Shown here in pieces: positions 7,850 through 15,723 of a stretch of 43,192 nt of DNA (within the stretch, counting starts at the first letter, position 1; the number at the start of each line of letters is the position of its first letter). Where the stretch lies: contig CAAGBL010000066.1 of NCBI GenBank assembly GCA_900768045.1, forward strand, positions 1-43,192, given 5' to 3'. A model generated the notes under the pieces. That model was given only the letters and a program-made list of their open reading frames with translations. It was not told the DNA's origin and did not search any database. A program made the position numbers and the translations under genes. This stretch comes from an uncultured Alistipes sp. (GTDB lineage Bacteria; Bacteroidota; Bacteroidia; Bacteroidales; Rikenellaceae).

Positions 7850-8266
7850 TTACATACCTACTGATGCCATATAATCCTGCAAGATTATCGCTGCCGACAC
7901 CTTGTCTACCAACGACTTATCTCGGCGTGCCATCTTACCTATACCACTCTCACGAATGGTGCGCTGTGCCAATACCGACGTGAAACGCTCGTCGTAGGCT
8001 ACCACCCTCTTATCGGGGTAGGCATGGCGCAGGCGCCCCATGAGAGGCTGAATGTAGCGCATGGTCTCCGAGTTTTCGCCGCTCATCTGGCGGGGGTGGC
8101 CCACGACGATTGTCGACACCTCCTCCTTTGCAAAATAGTCGGCAAGGTAGCGCTCGAGCTGCTTCGTCTCGACAGTCTCGAGGGGCTGCGCAATGATGCC
8201 CAGAGGGTCAGTCACCGCAAGGCCCGTGCGCTTAGTGCCGTAATCTATGGCAATCAGGCGAGCCAT
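7850..8266 (-). CDS. ruvX: RuvX/YqgF-family Holliday junction resolvase-like nuclease
   Basis: A 138-residue RNase H-fold protein of the YqgF family. E. coli YqgF is linked to 16S pre-rRNA 5'-end processing, and other members cut Holliday junctions. The start LIAIDYGTKRTGLAV has the catalytic Asp8, VVGHP is the middle motif, and YDERFTS carries the conserved Glu. The final Asp lies in the KVSAAIILQDYM segment. The ATG overlaps the TAA of glyS by one base, giving translational coupling, and def follows after 19 bases. Which of the two biochemical roles applies here cannot be told from sequence. Confidence 0.92.
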   Translation of the reverse strand: MARLIAIDYGTKRTGLAVTDPLGIIAQPLETVETKQLERYLADYFAKEEVSTIVVGHPRQMSGENSETMRYIQPLMGRLRHAYPDKRVVAYDERFTSVLAQRTIRESGIGKMARRDKSLVDKVSAAIILQDYMASVGM

Positions 8267-9810
8267 TAAGCCTTAATCTTTTTGAAGAGCTTACGGAATG
8301 ATACCTCATCATCAACCAATGCACGCAACGCCTCAATCTTGATGCGCTCCTGCTGCATAGTATCGCGGTGACGTACTGTCACGGTGCCGTCCTCCAATGT
8401 CTGGTGGTCAACAGTCACACAGAATGGAGTACCGATAGCATCCTGACGACGGTAGCGCTTACCAATAGAATCCTTCTCGTCGTAAACTACGTTGTAGTCG
8501 TACATGAGCTCGTCGATAATCTGGCGAGCAACCTCTGGAAGACCGTCCTTCTTAACGAGTGGCATAACGGCAACCTTCGTTGGAGCAAGGGCCGCAGGAA
8601 TGCGCAATACTACACGCTCCTCGCCATTCTCGAGCTTCTCCTCGCAGTATGCCGCAGACATAATCTGCAAGAACATACGGTCAACGCCGATAGAGGTCTC
8701 AACAACGTATGGAACATAGCTCTCGCCACGCTCAGGGTCGAAGTACTGAATCTTCTTGCCCGAGAACTCCTGGTGGCGGCCAAGGTCGAAGTCGGTACGT
8801 GAGTGGATACCCTCAACCTCCTTGAAGCCGAATGGGAAGTTATACTCTACGTCAGTAGCGGCATTAGCATAGTGTGCCAATTTGTCGTGGTCGTGGAAGC
8901 GGTAGTTCTCGTCGCCAAAGCCGAGGGCACGGTGCCAAGCCATACGTGTATCCTTCCACTTTGCCCACCACTCCATCTCGGTACCAGGCTGCACAAAGAA
9001 CTGCATCTCCATCTGCTCGAACTCTCTCATTCGGAAGATAAACTGGCGAGCAACAATCTCGTTACGGAAGGCCTTACCAATCTGAGCGATACCAAAAGGT
9101 AGCTTCATGCGGCCAGTCTTCTGCACATTGAGGTAGTTAACGAAGATACCCTGCGCAGTCTCAGGACGGAGATATACGGTGTTAGCGCCATCAGCAGTTG
9201 AGCCCATTTGTGTTGAGAACATAAGGTTGAACTGACGAACATCTGTCCAGTTGCGAGTACCTGAGATAGGACATACAATCTCACAGTCGAGGATAATCTG
9301 CTTGAGCTCCTCGAGGTTGTTGTCATTAAGGGCTGTAGCAAAGCGCTCGTGGATAGCATCCATCTTAGCCTTAATCTCGAGCACACGTGGCGATGTAGCG
9401 AGGTACTGGTTTTCGTCAAAAGCCTCACCAAAACGCTTACGTGCCTTCTCCACCTCCTTCTGAATCTTCTCCTCCTGCTTAGCCATCCAATCCTCAACCA
9501 AGACGTCAGCACGGTAGCGCTTCTTTGAGTCCTTGTTGTCGATAAGTGGGTCGTTGAAAGCGCCTACGTGGCCTGATGCCTCCCAAGTACGTGGGTGCAT
9601 GAAGATAGCAGCATCGATACCTACGATGTTCTCGTTGAGCTTAACCATTGAGTCCCACCAGTAACGCTTGATGTTGTTCTTGAGCTCAACACCATTCTGA
9701 CCGTAGTCATATACAGCGCCAAGGCCATCGTAAATCTCGCTCGAAGGGAATATAAAACCATACTCCTTGCAGTGAGCAATAAGCTTCTTAAACAATTCTT
9801 CCTGTGTCAT
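8266..9810 (-). CDS. glyS: Glycyl-tRNA synthetase, homodimeric type
   Basis: Charges tRNA-Gly with glycine in the cytoplasm. The 514-residue protein is of the alpha2 class II type found in Bacteroidetes, not the alpha2beta2 type. Recognised parts are the N-terminal FPSSEIYDGLGAVYDYGQNG, motif 2 around AFRNEIVARQFIFRMREFEQ, the IGVDRMFLQI motif 3 region, and a C-terminal anticodon-binding domain from about residue 410 (VAVMPLVKKDG). An insertion of about 75 residues between residues 100 and 180 is helical and normal for the family. It begins the glyS-ruvX-def operon. Confidence 0.96.
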   Translation of the reverse strand: MTQEELFKKLIAHCKEYGFIFPSSEIYDGLGAVYDYGQNGVELKNNIKRYWWDSMVKLNENIVGIDAAIFMHPRTWEASGHVGAFNDPLIDNKDSKKRYRADVLVEDWMAKQEEKIQKEVEKARKRFGEAFDENQYLATSPRVLEIKAKMDAIHERFATALNDNNLEELKQIILDCEIVCPISGTRNWTDVRQFNLMFSTQMGSTADGANTVYLRPETAQGIFVNYLNVQKTGRMKLPFGIAQIGKAFRNEIVARQFIFRMREFEQMEMQFFVQPGTEMEWWAKWKDTRMAWHRALGFGDENYRFHDHDKLAHYANAATDVEYNFPFGFKEVEGIHSRTDFDLGRHQEFSGKKIQYFDPERGESYVPYVVETSIGVDRMFLQIMSAAYCEEKLENGEERVVLRIPAALAPTKVAVMPLVKKDGLPEVARQIIDELMYDYNVVYDEKDSIGKRYRRQDAIGTPFCVTVDHQTLEDGTVTVRHRDTMQQERIKIEALRALVDDEVSFRKLFKKIKA

Positions 9811-9871
9811 AATCTATATCTTTTTTGTTATTCGTTTCGTAGGCTATATGCTAAAAGCATATTCAGAGGGG

Positions 9872-9879
9872 CAAAGATA
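9872..9879 (-). promoter_or_regulatory. Candidate -7 box of glyS operon
   Basis: A minus-strand TATCTTTG lies about 60 bases before the glyS ATG. No TTG is seen at the usual distance. The region upstream is the start of the GGTGAAA repeat arm, so promoter and repeat nearly touch. Confidence 0.45.
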
Positions 9880-9888
9880 GAAAAAAAA

Positions 9889-10011
9889 GGTGAAAAGTGA
9901 AAGGTGAAAGGTGAAAAGTAAGGAATATGTTTATAAACCTCGTGCAAAGCACACCGCACTTTTCACCTTTCACTTCTCACCTCTCACTTCTCACCTTTCA
10001 CCTTTCACCTT
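9889..10011. repeat. Tandem-heptamer hairpin between glyS and radC
   Basis: The left arm (9889-9920) is made of GGTGAAA / AGTGAAA units and the right arm (9957-10011) of the complementary TTTCACC / TCTCACT units, with a central loop of about 36 bases. The arms could form a long imperfect hairpin. The radC stop codon TGA (10005-10007) lies within the first repeat unit read from radC. It may terminate radC transcription. I do not read it as a CRISPR because units are contiguous with no spacers. Confidence 0.8.
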
Positions 10012-10658
10012 ATGAGGTTGTTGGCCCTAAACGAGTAGTGGCTACCTTGGGCAATAATGACATGGTCTAAGAGTCGAATATCGAAGAGCTTTGCAGCCTC
10101 GGCCACACGCTCCGTAAGCTCCATATCCTGACGACTTGGCTCGGTAGTTCCCGAGGGGTGATTATGCACCAAAACAATCTGAACAGCAAGCAGTTCAATA
10201 GCTCGCTTGATGATAAGACGACAGTCGACAACTGTGGCCTGCACGCCACCCTGACTTATACGCATGCGGTCAAGCACCCTGCCCGACGAGGCAAGATACA
10301 ACGCCCAGCACTCCTCATGTTGAAGGGCACCAAGCTGAGGTTCCATAAGACGTGCTACATCACTATCAGAAGTTATCGTATCGCATGACAAGCCCTCGGC
10401 GGCTACCCTACGTCCCAACTCGGCTGCCGCCTTAAGGCGCAGTGCTCGCCTTAGTCCTAATCCCGAACTCATACGCAGACGTGATGAGTCGGTAGCAACG
10501 AGCCTATGCAGCGAACCTCCAGCCCCTGCGAACAACTCGTTGGCGATGCTTAGCGCCTTGTCGTCTGACGCACCCTCGGCAATGATTGCTGCTATGAGCT
10601 CCTCATCTGTAAGGCTCTCGGCACCACGTGAAAGAAGTTTATCTGTAAGATTTTTCAT
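10005..10658 (-). CDS. radC: RadC-family JAB domain protein
   Basis: A 217-residue protein of the RadC/YicR family. Residues 1-85 contain a helix-hairpin-helix-like region with the usual LSRGAESLTDEELIAAII start, and residues 100-217 a JAB1/MPN metal-binding domain with the motif HNHPSG followed by S and D in PSRQDMELT. Despite the old name, a direct role in DNA repair is not established. It is monocistronic here, with its own promoter at 10667-10696 and a repeat hairpin at its stop. Confidence 0.92.
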   Translation of the reverse strand: MKNLTDKLLSRGAESLTDEELIAAIIAEGASDDKALSIANELFAGAGGSLHRLVATDSSRLRMSSGLGLRRALRLKAAAELGRRVAAEGLSCDTITSDSDVARLMEPQLGALQHEECWALYLASSGRVLDRMRISQGGVQATVVDCRLIIKRAIELLAVQIVLVHNHPSGTTEPSRQDMELTERVAEAAKLFDIRLLDHVIIAQGSHYSFRANNLIR

Positions 10659-10666
10659 AGTAGAAA

Positions 10667-10696
10667 CAAAGTTAACAAATCTTTGGTGGAAGACAA
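10667..10696 (-). promoter_or_regulatory. radC promoter
   Basis: Read on the minus strand, TTG (10696-10694) and TAACTTTG (10674-10667) are separated by 19 bases, an excellent match to the Bacteroidetes -33/-7 pattern. The -7 box ends only eight bases before the radC ATG, so the mRNA leader should be at most a few bases. Confidence 0.7.
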
Positions 10697-10710
10697 AATA
10701 TTTTGCAGGA

Positions 10711-10835
10711 AATATTGGAAGGGGCTACGAGTGCTACACTCGGCAAAAATGCCACCGATAGGTAGTACTCGACGTACGTCCCATTGATGGCATTTTTTTA
10801 TTGGGGCCCACAATCGGCCTCTATCACGACAAATT
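10711..10835 (+). repeat. Palindromic intergenic element, copy B
   Basis: This copy keeps the small hairpin around GAGTGCTACACTCGGC and the long hairpin TGCCACCGATAGG / CCCATTGATGGCA around TAGTACTCGACGTACGT. The right terminal repeat is ATCACGACAAATT, but the left one has decayed to AATATTGGAAGGGG. The last codons of rnc and its TGA stop are inside the right terminal repeat, so the element either supplied the present end of rnc or lies exactly at it. Confidence 0.82.
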
Positions 10836-11606
10836 CATTCTGTCGATGCGATCGAGTAACTCTGCACTCGCCTCATCATTGAGCTGTGGCTTCTGCGACT
10901 GCGATACCGAGTAGGCTGCATTCTGCTCGGCAGCCTTCTTCGAGTCGCCAGAGCCATAGCCTACTGCCATGCCGTCGATATATACCGTCGAGACAAAACC
11001 CTGATGATAGCCCGAGTTGTCGCCCGTAGTGCGAAACTCTATAGAGTAATGATTCTTCTGGCACCACTCGATGAGGCGACTCTTGAAGTCAGTCTCCGAC
11101 TTAAGAACCTCGTCGATAGATAGATAGCGGCCGTATATATCGTTAATAAGCAGGCGATTAGCGAAGTCGTAGCCCTGGTCGAGGTAGATAGCACCCATCA
11201 TCGCCTCGAAGGCATCGCCAAAGATATGTTTCTGTGTAGTGTTATTGGCAGCGTGAGAGATAACATGCTTATCGAGGCCTATTGCCGAGGCTATGCGATT
11301 GAGCGACTGGCGTGACACAATCTTTGAGCGCAGCTGAGTCATAAAGCCTTCATCACGATCGGGAAACTCAATAAACAAGAAGTCTGAGGTTATGCTCTCG
11401 ATTACAGCATCGCCCAAGAACTCAAGACGCTCATTGTTTATATGGCTGCCGTCCTCAAGCTCCACAGATGCCGACTTATGGATAAGGGCGAGCTTATAGA
11501 GCTCTATGTTGTTGGGTATGAAGCCAAACATATCGTCAATGGCAGCATAGAACGCTCTATCCTTACCATAGCGACGACGTATGGGACGTAGCAAAAAATC
11601 GAACAT
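10824..11606 (-). CDS. rnc: Ribonuclease III
   Basis: Cleaves double-stranded RNA, including rRNA precursors. The nuclease domain has the signature NNERLEFLGDAVIES and a second acidic site in GDAFEAMMGAIYLDQG. The C-terminal double-stranded RNA-binding domain begins near SRLIEWCQKNHY and includes GYGSGDSKKAAEQNAA. I chose the ATG at 11606 (MFDFLLRPIRRRYGKD, 260 residues) because family members start there. The frame is open to 11684, but that extension runs into a terminator-like palindrome. The last residues and the stop lie in palindromic element B. acpP lies upstream on the same strand with no fabF between them. Confidence 0.92.
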   Translation of the reverse strand: MFDFLLRPIRRRYGKDRAFYAAIDDMFGFIPNNIELYKLALIHKSASVELEDGSHINNERLEFLGDAVIESITSDFLFIEFPDRDEGFMTQLRSKIVSRQSLNRIASAIGLDKHVISHAANNTTQKHIFGDAFEAMMGAIYLDQGYDFANRLLINDIYGRYLSIDEVLKSETDFKSRLIEWCQKNHYSIEFRTTGDNSGYHQGFVSTVYIDGMAVGYGSGDSKKAAEQNAAYSVSQSQKPQLNDEASAELLDRIDRMNLS

Positions 11607-11642
11607 TGCCGAATATTGTTTAACCGTTTCTAAGAATAAAGA

Positions 11643-11678
11643 ATGGACTAAACCAAGGTTAACCTTGGCATAGTCCAT
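11643..11678 (-). terminator. Long palindrome between acpP and rnc
   Basis: ATGGACTA / TAGTCCAT form an outer stem around the perfect palindrome CCAAGGTTAACCTTGG. In the minus direction it is followed by a T-rich run (TTCTTTATTCTT). It probably terminates or attenuates acpP transcripts before rnc. Confidence 0.6.
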
Positions 11679-11753
11679 GCACATGTAATTCTACATCTTA
11701 AACTGTACGCACACAAACTTTTGCGGGCGCAACACCTATAAGATTATACTATA

Positions 11754-11987
11754 TTACTTGTGAGACTCGATGTAGCTGATAGCGTCGCCTACAGTCTGAA
11801 TCTTCTCAGCATCTGCATCTGGAATCTGAAGGTCGAAAGCCTTCTCGAACTCCATGATGAGCTCTACCTGATCCAAAGAGTCTGCACCAAGGTGTGCTGT
11901 GAAGCTTGCCTCTGCAACAACCTCTGACTCCTTAACGCCCAACTTGTCAACGATAATCTCGACAACCTTTGACTGAATTTCTGACAT
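11754..11987 (-). CDS. acpP: Acyl carrier protein
   Basis: A 77-residue acidic protein that carries growing fatty acids on a phosphopantetheine arm. The attachment serine is Ser37 in GADSLDQVELIMEFEKAF. Length and composition are those of the housekeeping AcpP. In many bacteria acpP is followed by fabF and rnc. Here rnc follows after about 150 bases and fabF is absent. The gene diverges from pepE across a 177-base AT-rich gap. Confidence 0.97.
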   Translation of the reverse strand: MSEIQSKVVEIIVDKLGVKESEVVAEASFTAHLGADSLDQVELIMEFEKAFDLQIPDADAEKIQTVGDAISYIESHK

Positions 11988-12085
11988 AATAAATAAGTTT
12001 TAGTTAAACATTATAGTAGTAAAAATTATGCTACTGTAACATGTCTTTTTTCTATCAAGACGATGCAAAAATAACACTTTTTTAT

Positions 12086-12093
12086 TATCTTTG
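12086..12093 (+). promoter_or_regulatory. Candidate -7 box of pepE-yraN
   Basis: TATCTTTG lies in the divergent acpP/pepE gap, about 70 bases before the pepE ATG. A minus-strand TATTTTTG at 12073-12066 may serve acpP. Neither has a clear TTG at the expected spacing. Confidence 0.4.
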
Positions 12094-12164
12094 ACATTAT
12101 TTCGCAAAAAAATTATTAACAGTTTCTTAAAAAACAGTATTAAACAACTAATATTCAACCTATT

Positions 12165-12878
12165 ATGAATCTTTTGCTAATTTCCAATTCTACGAATGCC
12201 GGTGAGGCCTACTTGAAGTATCCTATTGCTGAAATCGCAAAGACACTCGAGGGTGTAACCGAAGTAGTTTTTATCCCCTACGCTGCTGTAACATTCTCTT
12301 ATGACGAGTATGAGCGCAAGGTTCAGGAGCGCTTCAACGAGATAGGCATCAAGGTACGCTCAATACACCACGCCTTAAACAAGCGAAACTTCGTGCGCCA
12401 CGCACAGGCTATCGTAATCGGTGGTGGTAACACGTTTGCACTTCTTAAGAAGATGCAGGAGGAGGATTTGTTGGACATGATTTTCCGTCGTGTTAAGGCT
12501 GGCGTACCATATATCGGCTGGTCGGCAGGTAGCAACGTGACATGCCCTACTATCTGCACAACTAACGACATGCCTATCGTGCAGCCTCAGTCGTTCCGTG
12601 CAATAGGCCTCGTGCCATTCCAGATCAACCCACACTACCTCGATGCTAATCCTGAGGGCCACGCTGGCGAGACACGTGAGCAGCGCATCAATGAGTATAT
12701 CGAGGCTAACCGCAGTCGCTATGTTGTCGGCTTGCGCGAGGGTTGTATGCTCCGCATCGATGATAACGGCATCGAGCTTATCGGCTCACGCTCAATGCGC
12801 ATCTTCAAGAAGGGCGTTGAGACATACGAGGTGCAGCCAGGCGACAACATCGAGTTCCTACTCAATCGTTCGAAGTAG
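12165..12878 (+). CDS. pepE: Dipeptidase E, peptidase family S51
   Basis: Cytoplasmic serine peptidase that hydrolyses dipeptides with N-terminal aspartate. The nucleophile Ser120 is in GWSAGSN, with Asp135 (TTNDMPIVQP) and His157 (QINPHYLD). These numbers coincide with the catalytic triad of the Salmonella enzyme. The length of 237 residues is normal. It is the first gene of a two-gene unit. Its TAG stop overlaps the GTG start of yraN by one base. It may finish the breakdown of peptides taken up by the nearby importer, but PepE is widespread and this link is inference. Confidence 0.93.
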   Translation: MNLLLISNSTNAGEAYLKYPIAEIAKTLEGVTEVVFIPYAAVTFSYDEYERKVQERFNEIGIKVRSIHHALNKRNFVRHAQAIVIGGGNTFALLKKMQEEDLLDMIFRRVKAGVPYIGWSAGSNVTCPTICTTNDMPIVQPQSFRAIGLVPFQINPHYLDANPEGHAGETREQRINEYIEANRSRYVVGLREGCMLRIDDNGIELIGSRSMRIFKKGVETYEVQPGDNIEFLLNRSK

Positions 12879-13234
12879 TGAGCATCATTCAAGCCGAGAT
12901 TGGCGCTCGTGGTGAGGATATTGCCACCGAGTGGCTGCGTGAGCGGGGCTACTATATCGTGGAGCGCAACTGGAGGGTTGGCTACTACGAGATGGATATT
13001 ATTGCCGAGCACCTTGACACCCTGCACTTTGTGGAGGTTAAGACACGTCGTAAAGGGGGTTGGCAGTCGGCATACGACAGCATCAACGAGCAGAAGAGAC
13101 GCTCGTTGCGTCGTGGTGCCATGGCATACCGCTCGATGCACCACATAAGGCACAACATTCAGTTTGACCTTATAGCCATCACGGTTGATGACGACTCGTC
13201 AACAACGATAGAGTATGTCGAGAACATAATCTAA
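12878..13234 (+). CDS. YraN/UPF0102 family nuclease-fold protein
   Basis: A 118-residue protein of the YraN family, with a restriction-endonuclease-like fold. GARGEDIATEWLRERGYYIVE and the metal-site pattern E-MD-II then FVEVKTRRKG are visible. The biological role is unsettled. The start is GTG, overlapping the pepE stop (TAGTG), which suggests translational coupling. A strong hairpin follows 4 bases after the stop. Confidence 0.88.
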   Translation: MSIIQAEIGARGEDIATEWLRERGYYIVERNWRVGYYEMDIIAEHLDTLHFVEVKTRRKGGWQSAYDSINEQKRRSLRRGAMAYRSMHHIRHNIQFDLIAITVDDDSSTTIEYVENII

Positions 13235-13238
13235 AACG

Positions 13239-13270
13239 AAGGAGGGTGACCTTTAGCGGCCACCCTCCTT
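13239..13270. terminator. Bidirectional terminator between yraN and BACON lipoprotein gene
   Basis: AAGGAGGGTG and CACCCTCCTT form a perfect ten-base stem around a 12-base loop. It separates the convergent yraN and lipoprotein genes. T tracts are weak on both sides. Confidence 0.75.
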
Positions 13271-13273
13271 GCT

Positions 13274-13870
13274 TTATAGCTCTACGCCAATTTCGATATT
13301 GTCGATATTGTCAATATGTTCGATTGTAAAGCCCGTAGCACCTCGCATATCGAAGATTGTGCGCTGCTTCGCACCACTAAAGCTATGCGACGCACCCTGG
13401 GCGTAGCTCTGCTCCGTGCCATCGCCCCAGCTTATGCTTCCTGTGACGGCATCTCCTCGCCACTTAGGCGACGAGAGTGTGGTGTTGCTATGGTCGAGTT
13501 GCAGCGTCATGCGCTCAGGCATGGCACCCTGCACAATGGTAATGGTCTGCTCCGCCTCGCCCGCGAGAATAATGATATAGGCCACACGCTCCTTTTTTGA
13601 GGTGTTCTCCTCAACGGCAAAACGTACGGTGTAGCTCTTCATACCTTGGCTACGACTACCCTCCTCAAGTTTTATCCACTCGGCACTAAGCTCGAAGCTA
13701 TACTCGGCGTTAGTATCGAACTTAAGTTCCAGTGTCTGCGCCTCGTAGCTTAGCTCATACCTCTTAGCTACCAACTCCAACTGGTCGGGCTCAGGCGTAG
13801 GCGTTGGTGCAGGCTTATGACAGCCTGCAACAAAGACAAGGGCGACTAAAATACATAGATACTTTTTCAT
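13274..13870 (-). CDS. BACON-domain lipoprotein partnered with C10 protease
   Basis: The lipobox FVAGC (Cys17) is followed by a Pro-Thr linker and a BACON-like beta domain (about residues 30-115: AEWIKLEEGSRSQG, VRFAVEENTSKKERVAYI, EQTITIVQGA). Residues 117-198 hold ISWGDGTEQSYAQGASHSFS, a PKD-like turn. Its ATG overlaps the TGA of the C10 protease gene (ATGA), so the two are made together. In Streptococcus and Bacteroides fragilis, C10 proteases are encoded beside propeptide-like inhibitors. This protein has no such sequence but has the same position, so it may guide, anchor or restrain the protease. That is inference. Confidence 0.8.
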   Translation of the reverse strand: MKKYLCILVALVFVAGCHKPAPTPTPEPDQLELVAKRYELSYEAQTLELKFDTNAEYSFELSAEWIKLEEGSRSQGMKSYTVRFAVEENTSKKERVAYIIILAGEAEQTITIVQGAMPERMTLQLDHSNTTLSSPKWRGDAVTGSISWGDGTEQSYAQGASHSFSGAKQRTIFDMRGATGFTIEHIDNIDNIEIGVEL

Positions 13871-15609
13871 TTGTTGAGCGGCTTTATGGTAAATGTAAAT
13901 GTTCGCTCCTCGACGCCCTTACGCACAAGAAGCACGGTATATGTAGAGCATGGAACAAGGAGCATCGTGTTAATAGTCATCTTACCACGAACAATATCGA
14001 CTCCATTTTCTATGTAACTTCCATCTTGGTATAGTGCCGACTTAACATCGTCGTCGTAATCTATGACGATTGTCTGCGATAGTTTGTCGTAGTCGAACGA
14101 TGTAGTTGCTCCAATAGGGGCATAGCGCATGACGACATCCCACGAGGCACCCTCGGTATAGGGATACATCACAAACCAATCGTCGGAGCCCGCAGCCGAG
14201 TAGAAGGCACGTAGTCGGTCGCCCTCCTCGACACTATCGGTAAGCTTGCAGTGCAGACGTTCAACATAGCCATAGTATTGCGGTGGTACGCTAAAGGCCT
14301 TAGCCTCCGACACCCACGCCTTGCGTCTGCCCTCCTTATCGCAGTGCGCAACACGCACACTACCACTAAACTCGATAGCCGAGATATTAGAGATAAGAAT
14401 GCTATTTATGTCGAACTCTGCACCCTTCGTAAACTCCACATCACCAAGCTCGATGCCTGTGGAGTAGAGCGTAAGCCAATTCTCGAAAGAGCTATCACGC
14501 ATAGGCACAAAGTTGAGCAGAGCATACTGACCATAGTCGAACTCGTACTCGCCAAGGATAAGGGCATCAAGCGTAAAGAAACCATCGTAGACACCACCCC
14601 AGCCCCAGTTTACGTGGAAGTAGTTTCTATCGTCGATGCCGTCAAGCACAAAGGCGTGGCCCGAGTAGTCGGCCATAAATCCACTATACCACACAGGGTT
14701 TCCTGCCTCGATCTCACGACGGAGCATATCGTTCCAATAGCTATCGCTATAGTTCTGGCGCATAAAGATATTGTTTGCGGGGCTATAGCCATAGTTTTGA
14801 TATAACGCCTGCGAGTTAGGATTTGCACCCGTGCCTTCGGCAGCATAGTCCGCCATAAAGGAGTGTCCGAGGTCTGCCATGAGCATTGCCACAGCCTGAG
14901 CCTCAACGTCGTTATACTCGCCCTCGACATACGTCTCGAGCATGTTATCCCAGTCGTACGAGTGGTTTAGGTCACGCTCAGGAACGTAGATGCTCTTAGT
15001 GGAGGTAGTATATGCCATGGTTCTACCCATAGCCGCCTCTGGCCAGCGATAGTGGCGCATGATGATTGCTGCCGCCGTCTGTGTACAGCCCGTTAGCGAC
15101 AAGGCATCGCCGTCCATAGGGCACTCGAGGTTATAGGGCTCGAGCTGACTCCAACGTGCAGTATTGAGCATCGTGGCATTTTGTGGCACATAGTCCTCGC
15201 TCCAGCTACGCACAACGCTTGGACGAGGCTCCAAGCCATGCTCACGGGCATACCTTACCGAGTTATCGACATATCTAAGCCATGCCTCGAAGCTGGGTGG
15301 CAGCAGACCTGAATCGGGGGCTGAATACTCAAGCGAATAAGCCAACACCGCAGGTAGCACATCGTCGCCTGCAACAATAACAAAGCCTCGAGAGTCGGCC
15401 TTGGCAAAGACATAGAACGATGGTGCATCGGTGGCACGTGTAGTGCTTAGGCGTGAGCTATCCCACACAAGGCTAACAGCGCCATAACGTGTGGCATCGC
15501 CCGAGAGTAGCTGCTCAGCAACAAGCGAGGCTCGCTCAGGCGTTACCTCATGAGCCGAAACAGCGCTAGACGCCAAGATGGCAACTAAAAATAGGAATAG
15601 ACGTTTCAT
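13867..15609 (-). CDS. Secreted C10 (streptopain-family) cysteine protease
   Basis: The signal peptide (about residues 1-19, ending VSAH) exports it. Residues 20-130 are a Spi-like propeptide with FYVFAKADSRGFVIVAGDD. The catalytic cysteine is Cys175 in SLTGCTQTAAAIIMRHYRWP and the histidine His318 in YSGHAFVLDGID, followed by NYFHVNWGWGG. About 230 residues of beta-rich sequence follow the catalytic domain and may bind substrate or serve in sorting. TTRAT near residue 58 resembles Arg processing sites in the neighbouring proteases. It follows the small lipoprotein at 15724-16164 across a hairpin, and overlaps the lipoprotein gene downstream. Confidence 0.93.
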   Translation of the reverse strand: MKRLFLFLVAILASSAVSAHEVTPERASLVAEQLLSGDATRYGAVSLVWDSSRLSTTRATDAPSFYVFAKADSRGFVIVAGDDVLPAVLAYSLEYSAPDSGLLPPSFEAWLRYVDNSVRYAREHGLEPRPSVVRSWSEDYVPQNATMLNTARWSQLEPYNLECPMDGDALSLTGCTQTAAAIIMRHYRWPEAAMGRTMAYTTSTKSIYVPERDLNHSYDWDNMLETYVEGEYNDVEAQAVAMLMADLGHSFMADYAAEGTGANPNSQALYQNYGYSPANNIFMRQNYSDSYWNDMLRREIEAGNPVWYSGFMADYSGHAFVLDGIDDRNYFHVNWGWGGVYDGFFTLDALILGEYEFDYGQYALLNFVPMRDSSFENWLTLYSTGIELGDVEFTKGAEFDINSILISNISAIEFSGSVRVAHCDKEGRRKAWVSEAKAFSVPPQYYGYVERLHCKLTDSVEEGDRLRAFYSAAGSDDWFVMYPYTEGASWDVVMRYAPIGATTSFDYDKLSQTIVIDYDDDVKSALYQDGSYIENGVDIVRGKMTINTMLLVPCSTYTVLLVRKGVEERTFTFTIKPLNK

Positions 15610-15624
15610 TACTATTTACAATAA

Positions 15625-15652
15625 GGGACTATCCAACATCTTGGACAGTCCC
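15625..15652 (-). terminator. Hairpin between small lipoprotein 2 and C10 protease
   Basis: GGGACTATCC and GGACAGTCCC pair around an eight-base loop. The following sequence in the minus direction is only mildly T-rich, so it may be a partial terminator, an RNA-stability element or a processing site between module 2 and the C10 pair. Confidence 0.55.
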
Positions 15653-15723
15653 CAATATTTAAGTTATTCTCTCATTTTACCAATAATGGTTCTGAGTAGT
15701 ATTCCGCTATTATCACAGCAAAA

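Noticed and set aside
9889..10011. CRISPR array
   Set aside because: The short repeat units are contiguous with no spacers, and no cas genes are present.
11607..11684. Longer start of rnc
   Set aside because: It reads through a terminator-like palindrome and lacks similarity to RNase III N-termini.
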